Below are positions 54,721 through 64,000 of a DNA stretch of 64,000 bases, in pieces. The translations under genes were made by a program, and so were the position numbers. Origin of the DNA: Cordia subcordata (lineage: Eukaryota; Streptophyta; Magnoliopsida; Boraginales; Cordiaceae); the NCBI GenBank assembly GCA_028554755.1, contig JAPTOF010000001.1, positions 33,747,501 to 33,811,500 of the forward strand, read 5' to 3'. Under the pieces are notes generated by a model. The model was not told where the DNA came from, ran no database searches, and saw only the letters and a list, made by a program, of their open reading frames with translations. The stretch's first letter is position 1. Each line of letters starts with the position of its first letter.

Positions 54721-55389
54721 TAAGAATCTTCAACTTTCATTCTTAGTTAGACGAGGTGTTAACAAAAATCACATATTTGTAAATTGTAAACAAACCGTGA
54801 TTGTACAACATGTATTCTTAGTTATATTCGATATTAAAAAAAATTAAATGGTTAAATTTATAAGTTTATCTGTCCATAATACAATATTTTTTTGATACAC
54901 TTGATTATCACATGAAATTTCTATTTCCTTTTACATGAAAATGGCACACAGAACTAATAGCATCCTACTGAAAGAAGTAGGAGGACTAAAAGGCTCGTCT
55001 CTAAATACTTTCGAAAAGTTAAGACAATCGAACTAAAAACACCCTCAAAACTGCTCAATATTTAACCTCATACAAGGCTCACGAGCTATTTCCGTCAGAA
55101 ATCTAACTAAAAGGCTCGTCTCTAAATACTTTGAAAAAGTTAAAACACTCGTACCAAAAACACCCTCTAAACTACTCAATATTTAACCTCGCATGTGGCT
55201 CATGTGCCATTTCTATCAAAAAATCTAATGATTTTTTCATCGAAGTACTAATTTGAGGGACTAAAATAAAACAGAATCAATAGCCCAAAGATCACGGAAA
55301 CATTAACCCGATAAAAGACTAATTCTTACATTTTACATGCAAAGAAACTTTGATTTGTAAAAGCACTTCAATTAACGCCTATCCGTGTT
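54721..55389. other. Spacer with 121-bp tandem duplication
   Basis: Two head-to-tail copies start with ACTAAAAGGCTCGTCTCTAA at 54985 and 55106 and share TACTTT, AACACCCTC, CTCAATATTTAACCTC. They run to about 55228. No gene is seen. Confidence 0.75.
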
Positions 55390-56455
55390 TTTTTGCAGGG
55401 AAAGTTAAGCAAATTTCATTAAAACCAACTCACCATTTACACCAGAATACGTAGCAAATTCAAGCAAAAACATCTCTAACTTCCACCTATTTGTAACGTA
55501 AGTATTCTGTGCACTACAAGAGAAACTCCTACTAATGAAAATTTTCATCCTAATGAGACTAAAAGCGCGATAACAAATATGCTCCTCTGATAAGACTTCC
55601 TTGCTAAGAAGTCTACGAATTCTCTCATACCAAATCTCAGCCACAATAGCTCCTAAAGTTAAACAGAGTGGCCTGAAGACTATCATTATTCCTAAACTTG
55701 CTACATGAATCTGCCATATTCTCCTAACTCATTTCCAGTTCCTCTAACTGCAGAAGGCACAAAAGTCTCTTACAAATTCTCCTAACAAAACCACAATCAA
55801 AGAAGAGATGTTGTTGATCCTCAACAGCCTAATGGCATAATTCACACTTGTATTCATCAAGGATGCCACAAGAAGTAAGTCTGAATTTTGTTGGAAGGCG
55901 ATCAAGGCAAGCCGGCCAGAGCAAAAAAGAGTGTCCATTGATACAAATCTTGCTCCAAACAATTTTATACCAGAACCCCATGTCATTCTGCTGTCTAATT
56001 TTCTCCCATGCCAAGGCAATAGTGAAGCCATATTAATGCCATGAATCCTCCTGATACCCAAGCCACCTTCTATCTTGCGACAAACTACGTTCCAACTAAC
56101 TCTAGCCCCCACTGCACTCAAACTATTATCATGCCAAAGAAAAGCCGAAAACCTTCATTCGAGCTCCTTAACAACACTTTTGGGAAGGAAAAACATTCCT
56201 GACCAATAAATATGCAATTGGGCAAGGACAAATTTGATGAGAAAAACCCGACCAGCCAGGCTCAAATTTCTCGCCACCCAATGCTCAATTCACTTCATAA
56301 CCTTTTCTATAATGGGAGAACAAGCAGCTATGGAGATCATTTTACTAAACAACGAAAGTACCCCACTGTTCAAAATTCAGCAATTTGTCACCATGTCAGA
56401 GTCAATGTTCTTAAGGTAGTTCTGGGAACAAAAATGACAAATCTGCATTTTTAAC
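55390..56455 (-). mobile_element. LINE remnant (RT C-terminus and zf-RVT region)
   Basis: The minus strand reads, with stops, an RT-thumb-like block (IYWSGMFLLPK-equivalent, FIGQECFSFPKVLLRS, about 56210-56150), then VSWNVVCRKIEGGLGIRRIHG, INMASLLPWHGRK (56121 onward). A zf-RVT-like block follows (HSFLLWPACLDRLPTKFRLT, CGILDEYKCELC, alternative frame 55940-55830), then a C-terminal tail with IWYERIRRL (55650). A short T-run at 55388-55394 may be the poly-A end. It is 5'-truncated; no target-site duplication was found. It lies about 330 bp beyond the RPS8 stop. Confidence 0.75.
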
Positions 56456-56788
56456 TCTCAATGTTGTTACGTGACATCCAGGGAAATAGATTTGCTGATA
56501 ATGTGACGAAATTATGCGTGAGATCCAAAAGTTATGACATAAAAAAGAACCGAGAATTAAGTAAAAGCAACAAATAATGGTCTATGAGAAAACTGGAACG
56601 TCAAAACTCAAGCAAAAACGCTGGCGAAGCAAGATTGTCTAGTTTCTATAGAGGGGAAATAAGCAAAAGCTTCCCAGTTCTATGTGAGCTACAATTGGAA
56701 CAATATTAATAGTAGAAAGTAACAGCTTAACAAAATCTTAGAACACACAGACCTAGCCATAGATTCGACAGGGTAAGACTCAAGTTTA

Positions 56789-59728
56789 CTAAGCAGCACC
56801 AGCACTCTTGCCCTTCTTCCTCTGAATCTTTTTCACATAGAACTCCAGTTCCTTACCTTCCAAGATATACCTGTTTCAAGAATTGGAAGATGAGATAACA
56901 CAGAAAAATAAATTGATAAAAAGACTTGCATAATGGTCTTTTGTCCTAACCCATCAGCTCTGCCACATTGACCAGGTCGAGAAGAAATGCAAGCCAACAG
57001 TCTGCCAGAGCCAAACTGTTCTTCAAGGTGGGCATCAAGTTTACGGTCCTTCTGGCGCTTCTCAAGCTTCCTGACCACATGGTTACTCTTCTTTGTTTCC
57101 TCTGTAGCAGTCCCCTCGCCCTCCTGGTCGTGCACAAAATAATAATATAAAAAAGTGATGATAGGAAAAAGGGGCATCACAGAAATCAAGTCCTCCTGCT
57201 AGATGGAAGGGCTCAGCGCAGGAGGGAAGAGCAAATAGAGAGTTGTGTGCCACTAGCAGCCACCCATGCCAAAGTACAAATTACTGAAAAATGCATGATC
57301 TCAAGCCTGTGAAATCTAGATTTTGGGCCTAATCCTCCCAGTGTACATAACTACGTCTGTTATTTTCTTCAAGGAGGGTCTCTAGAGGCATAATTTCATT
57401 AAAGGAAGGCAGATTTCTGTGGTTTTTGAAATTGGCCAATATGTTGTCATTTTGCTATGGATATAACTAGCACTTATCATCTAAACTCTGCTTCTATCCT
57501 TCTAATGCACATAACTGCCCCAATCTCAAGAAAAATTACAGTATTATATGCTGTAAGGCAGCATGTAATTCAAGTTTTAAAGGGCTCTAAAATAGTGGCT
57601 AGAATCTTATATAGCCAATGCAAGAAGTTCAACACAAACGAGAAAAGGCAAGTGCAAAGAGTGGTGGTACTTCAAGTCAAAACCAAAAAGTATATATGTC
57701 CAAGATGTGGTGTTTATAACCAGTGAAAAAAAGTTTGGTGGTACTATGGGGATCCAATAGTATCCCATAATAATTGAATAAGCTAAGATACTTGAAGATT
57801 GAACAACTTTCAGGGAGACTAAATCTGGGTTCTTCCCTATAGCATCCAAGCAGGACATAGCTCAGATTCCCACAGAAAACTTTGTGAATTTAACCCTTAG
57901 CATATCAGTTTTAAGTGTCCATCTTAAAAGCGTCATAGAAGAGTTGATCTTGATATTTTCAGTGGAAATAGTAAGTTCACAAATTTTTAAAAATAAAAGG
58001 CGTTAATGATTACTAAGCCATGCTAAAATTACAGCTAAAAACACATTTACAACAATACAACATGCAATTCACCATTAAACATCAGTTACTGTTAGGGGAC
58101 AATCATATAACATCCCTTGCTAACTACTTGAATGCAAGTCATGAAGAGAACTTAGTACCTCAGCTCCCTCCTTCTTGGCTGCAGCCTTCCTCTTCCTACC
58201 AATATCTACCCCATAGTGCTGAAGGTACCATTGCTTAAATGGGGCAGCATCCACCTGAACAATGGCACTCTTCACCAAAGTTTGTGTCCTGACAAGCTCA
58301 TTGTTCGAGGCGTTGTAAACCACATCAAGGATACGAGTTTTGCGGGTGACAGCTTCACTACCCCAGGAGTAGTTTCCAGTATCCAATCTAAGAGCCCTCC
58401 ACTTCACATTGCCTCCCCTCACACGCACTCTCCTCACAGTCTTGTTGCTCGAGAGCTTAGTATTTGCAGGCTGACGTCCAAGCTCATACCTGCAAAGGAC
58501 GTAAAGGTCAAACATGACCTGAGTACACGCTCAAGATAATCATGGTGACACAAGATATACAAAGAACGATTGACGAATATAAGTTCACCATCAAGACAAG
58601 CAAAAGAAAGGAAGAAAAGATTGTTCGTAAGGAACATGATAAGGCATCCTTCAGTAAAAGGATTAAAAACATGGTTCTTTAACATTATGTGTATTCTTCA
58701 GAGTTCAAGAGGAAGCAACTTACATAAAATACTTGGAATACTGAAATTTTCAGTCCATCATGCTACTGATATGAAAACTACTATCTTTGGAGCAAGTGTA
58801 TCAGAGGTTATTCATGTACTATGATATTAGGCACTTGAAGGGAACATGGGAGAATGTGAAACATATAAAACCAAACATCCACCAATCTCTATTTTTCCAC
58901 CTAGAGGAACAATATTTATTACTACAAGCATTTTCTCACGAAATAAAATTGAAAGAGGAATTCTCAGTTAGCTTCCCTTAACAAATTAGAAATTATAATC
59001 CACTATATTTTACATGAAGACCAAGAACATTATCTTCAAAAACTAAACAAATCACTTCCTTACAAAAACCCGGCCGCAACAGTAAAACATAAAAAGCAAA
59101 ACCCATTTCACTTCCACTCAAGTTATTTTAAAATCTAGACAAATGTGGTAAAAACTTATATCCATTTCCAACCAAATAGCTCCTAGAAATAAACACCCCA
59201 TCCCATCATACAAATTACTAAAAACTGAAATTGGAATCAATAAAAACATAAAAAGGAAAACAAACTTCCACAAACGAGCCAAACCCATTTCAGCTTCACT
59301 CAAATTAATATCAGATCCATGTCAAAAACACACAGTACACACGCTATACACAATCAAGTATACCCACATAGCAAAGCTATATATATAGCACACTGCTCAA
59401 AAAGCAAAGCAAGTTCAATCTTTTCTTTTTCATTTTTTTAACTTTTATGCAAATTTTTGCCACATAAACAATTAATAGTCAGAAATGGAAAATATATAAA
59501 GAAAAAACTGACTTTCTCTTCTTCCTCCAAGCCTTCTTCTTACCACCAGTGGCACGCCTCTTGTGCATAGAGTCTCTTGAGATACCTATAAGTACATATA
59601 CACAGTCATACCAATAATACCCTCTACAGAGAGGAGGAATTACGTAGACATACACATTCAGAGAGAGAGAGAGAGAGACAAAGAGAAGGGTATAATGGGA
59701 AATGAATATCTTTTGTGGACATACCCAT
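56789..59728 (-). CDS. RPS8: 40S ribosomal protein S8 (eS8)
   Basis: Five minus-strand exons, 59728-59725, 59585-59513, 58489-58159, 57123-56951 and 56870-56789, join to 220 codons plus stop. All introns are GT/AG and the frame is unbroken. The protein is the cytosolic small-subunit protein eS8, which binds 18S rRNA in the 40S body. The N-terminus ([20 protein letters not shown]) is the conserved family start. Then come [34 protein letters not shown] and [19 protein letters not shown]. The C-terminus is [20 protein letters not shown], then KSAGAA. The length equals plant S8 (about 220 aa). Exon 1 holds only the ATG and one further base, a common layout in plant ribosomal protein genes. A telo-box lies upstream. 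Introns 2 and 3 are each about 1 kb. Confidence 0.96.
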
Positions 59729-59825
59729 GGTTGCAGTGGTGAGACGGCGGAGTGGTTTTGCTTGAGCGCCTCTGCTGCGCCTTTGCTTATCCTTTTTGTG
59801 GTTTTTGAGAGGGAAGAGGTGATGA

Positions 59826-59834
59826 AAACCCTAA
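59826..59834 (+). promoter_or_regulatory. Telo-box upstream of RPS8
   Basis: AAACCCTAA lies about 100 bp upstream of the RPS8 start codon. This interstitial telomere motif is a known element of plant ribosomal-protein promoters, often near the transcription start, where it supports expression in dividing cells. Function here is inferred from position. No TGGGCC/T site-II partner was noticed nearby. Confidence 0.6.
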
Positions 59835-59839
59835 TGTAT

Positions 59840-60975
59840 AAGGTTAAGAAATAAGGCTATTTTGGTCATTGCAAGAAAATAATGGTATTCTAGAATTTTT
59901 TTTTTCTTTTTTTTAAATTTAGTTGCTTTTCACCGGGTAAATTTTACCTCCAGCGCTTCACACATTTGTTATTTAAAAAAAACTAGTAATTTTAGGGAGA
60001 ATTTTGGGTTTTTAATATTTATTTATTGTTAATAGTTCATTTTTACATTTTATGTGAGAATAAAATATAAATATATTTGTAAAAATTTAACTTTAATATA
60101 AGTTCTTTGTTTAAATAGGGATACACTCCATTCCGTTCTATCCTAAAATCTAAACCATCCCGTCCTATTCCTTAAATATAATCTATACTATATAATAAAG
60201 CAAAATAAATTGTAATTTCGTACTATTAAGTGGCGCTCTATATGGCAAGTTTTCCATAATTACTTATCAATTAATTAAATATACCCATTCTTAGGTCATT
60301 TTTTTCATCATTTATTTAGTTGCAGAAACTGTATTAAATATTTTAATTTAATTAATGTTATGTCTTTTCTCAATATATATCATCATTGTTTTATTAATTT
60401 CATAGTGTATAATTATTTCAATAACTATGTAGTAAGATGCAAAAACTCTATAACTTTAATATATTCAATCACATATGTCGCTCCCCGTGCATCATTGAGT
60501 GTCACACTAATATACATACATACAAATATATATATATATATATATATATCTTTGAGTGAGATCCTTTCATTCTTTATTTTTCATTTTGATATTAGAAATT
60601 GTGTTTAAGTTTAAGTTGTTTATACATGTTTCTTTCTTAAATTGTTGATTTTTAATTTTCATTTCTCAATTGACATTAATATTTGTAGATTATCATTTAC
60701 TATCATGTTATTATTGTGCAGTAAAATGAATTTATCTGATTTGCATAAATGATGATTTTAAATTTTGAATTTACTATTTTATTTTTGTTTATTTTGAATG
60801 CAAACTTTCATCCTCAGACCCAAACTATCCTGTCTCGAAATCCCTAAAATATTTGGGATGAAATGAGATGCAAATATTTTAGATTGAGAATGGAATAACA
60901 AAATTCATATCTCAAAACTTTGGAATGACAGAATAATTGACTAAAATACATTCCATTCTTCCTATGCTCAATCCT
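59840..60975. other. RPS8 upstream and MITE-like intergenic DNA
   Basis: No gene is seen. From about 60115 to 60970 the sequence has roughly mirrored CATTCC(G/A)TTCT, ATCCTAA and CCCGTCCTAT/ATCCTGTCTCG words, suggesting a diverged MITE into which the Helitron at 60182-60510 inserted. An (AT)n run lies at about 60531-60550. Confidence 0.35.
60182..60510 (+). mobile_element. Small non-autonomous Helitron
   Basis: The segment starts TCTATACTATATAATAAAGC after an A and ends GTGTCACACTAA before a T. These are the TC start, CTRR end and A^T target typical of plant Helitrons. A GTG...CAC stem precedes the end. At 329 bp it has no coding capacity. Boundaries are motif-based only. Confidence 0.5.
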
Positions 60976-61542
60976 AATTTTAATAATTCATCACCTTAAT
61001 ATAAAATTCCATAGCTACAATTAAATGAGAGGATTGGAAACAAAAAGAGAAGTATAGGAAAGACGCAAAGCCTTCAAAGGTGAAGTCCGGTTCTCTAGAG
61101 GATATAAAATAAATGCATTATTAAGAGATAGTCTAAATTGCAAGTTATCTCTTGTGGTTTGTATAATTAATTAAGGACTTATTCTTTTTATAGTCCCTAA
61201 ATTATTAACTTTGTCATTTTTCAGCCCCTCACTTTCAAAATAAATATTTTAATCTTGAGATTTTGATAAGTGGGACGTCGTTTGTCCTTTGAACCATTTC
61301 AATTAGTTTTTAAATGTCAAACGCACGTGCAATGCACGAGCACTGTAAGGCACCTCATTTTCAAAGGCAAATTTGGCATAGCACATCATTTTCAAAAGGC
61401 AACCTTAGCAGACCATGTCTTTAACTGAAGAAAAACCAACATCAATCCCTATTTTTCCCAAAATATAGATTTCTTCTTCAAACAAAAGACCCTAACCCTA
61501 TCCCCCTTTCTATTTTCACCTGTTTGTCTAATTTTGTAGCAT

Positions 61543-61750
61543 GACGCCCAATTGTTTTTGTAACAAATCTTCAAAAATAACAATTTTTAGACTGATTTGG
61601 AAGATTTATTGGATGCAAGAGGTATGGAAAGCCCGATGGTTTTCAGTTTTTTGAGTGGGTTGATCCTCCCATGTATGACCGTAGCAAGAATACTTGGTTT
61701 ATTAAGGTCCATGTATCGCAAAAATGCTGAAATTGTGAAGTTGAAGCAAT
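61543..61750 (+). pseudogene. GRF zinc-finger protein fragment
   Basis: The plus strand reads MTPNCFCNKSSKITIF from the ATG at 61543. After a frame change (about 61590) it reads GRFIGCKRYGKPDGFQFFEW, then VDPPMYDRSKN. The second part fits the GRF zinc finger found in many small plant proteins (usual pattern GRRFYxCxx...CxFFxWxDPP), and CxC in the first part supplies the leading cysteines. A Cys is replaced by Phe (GF for GC) and the frame is broken, so it is a decayed copy. GRF-domain fragments are often spread by transposons. Confidence 0.5.
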
Positions 61751-62838
61751 ATACATGATTTTGGATGCTTTTTTTTTTGTATTTTTTTTATTGCTTTTGT
61801 GATTTATTACTTTACTCCGATCTGTTGATTGCAGGAATAGAAGCAATGAAATGTAGGTTGGAAGACATATTTTGCTGTAATATTGTTGTAATCTATAGCT
61901 TCTTTGTAATTTATATGTATAATGTGTATGTGAAGGTTGTCGATTGGACAACTATTTTTGTCCTAATGTTGCTATGAAGGTTGTAGGTTGGATAGCCATG
62001 AAAGACGTAATTCCTCTTCTTTTTGTTCTCATCTAAAGAGCATTAGATGAAACTTGTTATATATCATTTTGGTATCAATATATGATAGATTTACTCGTTT
62101 TGGTATCATAGTGTTACTTTTCCGCTAATAGACCTGTTATGTCAATTTTGCCCTTATACAATGGTGATTTTAAACTTTCGTGCATCCCACATGCATTTGA
62201 TGATAAATAACTTTTCGAAAGTGCTTTTTAAGAAGTTAGATTCTTGACTTTTGAAAATAACCGAATTTGAACTTTTTTCAAAGTTTTAATTCTTTTTGAA
62301 AATTAAGTCAAATACTTATATTGCCAAAAAGATTATTCTTTTTGGAAAAAAAAATACTTTTTCATAAAGAAAAAGTTAATCCAAACACAACCATAGTGCA
62401 CAGGAACCGAGACCAAGCCCTCATCCTTTTCGAAAAGAATGTAATAGTATTGTTTGTAAAATTTCTTATATGATACAATGAATATACACATTTTGGAATC
62501 TCATATAATCAATCATATTGTTTATGCAAGTCTGAATAATTCAGAAAAGAAATAAGCGACTCGTGACAATTTCACCTCAATTACTATTATATACAACTGA
62601 TAACAACTCATAATATTCCCATTACATGAACTCAAGTTGAAATATGACTTGTGAAAATTCTTCTTTCAAGATTTCACTAACTTAGATCAAACAGATCTCG
62701 ACTGGAACACAAAATATCAGAAGGGAACAGCTAATTAGCAGAAGAGTTGCAGAACAGTTTATCAATGATTCTGTTTTGTTTTCCCTTAACGATTTATTCA
62801 TGTGAGTTCCAGTACATTATCATCATACTTTGATGTTA
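61751..62838. other. Intergenic, no gene recognised
   Basis: The open frame at 61765-61977 (plus) is low-complexity. Around 62200-62390 short inverted words (AAAAAGTxxTTTTT) resemble MITE debris. Nothing else is supported. Confidence 0.35.
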
Positions 62839-63093
62839 TCAAATTAGATAAGACGATGAGATAATTCTAGTAGATCCTGCTTGATCGCGGTGGCCGCAGG
62901 GCAGGTCTTGGTTTTTGGTGGTGATTTCTTTGGCCAAGGTCATGGCAATTCCCAAGGTTTCCCTGGAGGACATCACTGGCCATGCTTCTTTGGAGTTGCG
63001 GAAAAACATGGGCACTGCATGAGTTCTGTTCTCAATGCAATCGGCATATGAGTTGGTTGTAAAGGTGCAGCATCTGCAGCCTTCGCACAGCAT
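62839..63093 (-). CDS. Possible coding exon, unknown function
   Basis: This 84-codon minus-strand frame starts MLCEGCRCCTFTTNSYADCI and contains PMFFRNSKEAWPVMSSRETL and MTLAKEITTKNQDLPCGH. Composition is balanced and the local GC is higher than in flanking DNA, unlike the chance open frames around it. Five of its cysteines lie in the first 20 residues. I do not recognise the family. There is no signal peptide and no clear splice-site context. It could be one exon of a larger gene, a gene relic, or chance. Confidence 0.2.
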   Translation of the reverse strand: MLCEGCRCCTFTTNSYADCIENRTHAVPMFFRNSKEAWPVMSSRETLGIAMTLAKEITTKNQDLPCGHRDQAGSTRIISSSYLI

Positions 63094-63240
63094 GGAATGC
63101 GATTATAGCTTTTCCTTCAAAATATTGTCACACATTGATATGTTTGCATGACACCCATTGAATACATCACACTTGAGAGCCTGAGAGCCTGTTGAGATAG
63201 CTTTTGTGCTTCACATGTGTAACGAGTGAAAAAGACAACC

Positions 63241-63326
63241 AGAGGAATTTGATAGGATAACATGCATAAAAAATGGCTCACAGCGAGAGGAATTTGGTAG
63301 GATAACATGCATAAAAAATGGCTCAC
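63241..63326. repeat. Tandem duplication, 45-bp unit
   Basis: AGAGGAATTTGATAGGATAAC, then ATGCATAAAAAATGGCTCAC, occurs at 63241 and again at 63286 with one internal difference (GATAG/GGTAG). It is recent, and creates a repeated MSHFLCMLSYQIPL peptide on the minus strand that is probably not coding. Confidence 0.9.
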
Positions 63327-63329
63327 GTT

Positions 63330-64000
63330 TTAGACATGACATGAACAAAATTATCAAATAAATGGTATCAAATAATCAAATGAATTTATCTCTTTGATAT
63401 TCTTAATGTACCAAATAAGATGTACAAAACATAAAATTCATATAACGAAAGGACAATAGGAGATCAAAACAAGCAAAAGAAACAATTGCAAAAGGGATCA
63501 TCTCATCCCATGTGTTCCATATCAAATATATATTTTGACTTTAGATCATGTGAGCACACGAATCTATAGATGAGTTTCTGTCCGTGTTTCTGTGCATGCA
63601 TCCTATACCGAAAGAAACATACATTGGTAAATGATGCATACAAGAGTGAGAAGGCAGCAAGTGGTAGATAGTTTCACCATCTCAGTGAAACAAAGTAAAA
63701 ATAGCTTAAGATTCTTTTGATCAATGCTCTTTACATTAACCTTTTTATAGGATATCTTTGTGTCAAATACCACAAGTCATGCAATTATAAGTGTGCAAAA
63801 AAGGTGTTGCCAAATTTATTCTTACATTCCATGGATGATATGATGCAAACCACAAAACAGACCTCACTTGAACATTAATTTTCCTCAAATATATCTGCTG
63901 GAAACTTTCGAAGATGAGAAGATAGTAAAACCATTCAACCAAATTGTCAAGGTTTGGATTCTTTCCTCCTTAAGTTCCCTCATTTTCTAGATGAAGTGCA
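63330..64000. other. Intergenic, window end
   Basis: AT-rich sequence without a recognised gene, repeat or mobile element. Confidence 0.4.

Noticed and set aside
61319..61345. Helitron-like hairpin ACGTGCAATGCACG
   Set aside because: No CTRR terminus follows within the expected distance and no matching 5' TC end was found.

Overview
This window looks like nuclear DNA of a flowering plant, most likely a eudicot. It is AT-rich, its genes have introns with GT/AG borders, and three plant genes can be read end to end. Most of the rest is transposable-element debris. No prokaryotic, organellar or viral gene was seen. The species cannot be named from sequence alone.

Intact genes, all on the minus strand. 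(1) SEC23, the COPII coat GTPase-activating subunit: 12 exons between 35533 and 45349, reconstructed as 784 aa in one open frame. (2) Cytosolic ribosomal protein eS8 (RPS8): 5 exons between 56789 and 59728, 220 aa, with a telo-box upstream. (3) A small secreted glycine- and cysteine-rich protein (GRP-B): 2 exons between 21902 and 22888, 119 aa. A decayed tandem paralogue, GRP-A (13288-13642), has lost its start codon, its C-terminal Cys domain and its TATA box.

Layout. 1-3928: minus-strand Ty1/copia element running off the window start. 4803-11771: a 7-kb hAT element with a perfect 8-bp target-site duplication (TSD). It carries a nearly intact transposase and, downstream of it, intron-containing fragments of two host genes: coatomer beta-prime and a plant O-fucosyltransferase-family protein. 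11812-13109: a 1.3-kb near-palindromic element. 13288-23350: the GRP duplication, interrupted by a Helitron, a CACTA end, a 5'-truncated LINE with a 17-bp TSD, and foldback MITEs. 24-35 kb: simple repeats, a PIF/Harbinger relic, a copia relic and short-LTR elements. 35.5-45.3 kb: SEC23, with a TRIM and MITEs in its introns. 46-56.5 kb: nested transposons, including two solo LTRs, two LINEs and a hAT MITE inside a LINE. 56.8-59.7 kb: RPS8. 60-64 kb: a small Helitron, a GRF zinc-finger relic and unassigned sequence.

The three intact genes are unrelated in function (vesicle coat, ribosome, cell wall/secretion) and show no sign of joint regulation. The most notable object is the gene-capturing hAT element. 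Next is the pair of GRP paralogues, which serve as mutual empty-site controls and show how a Helitron split one promoter while a MITE entered the other copy's intron. Coordinates and reading frames were derived by hand; no alignment or database search was run.
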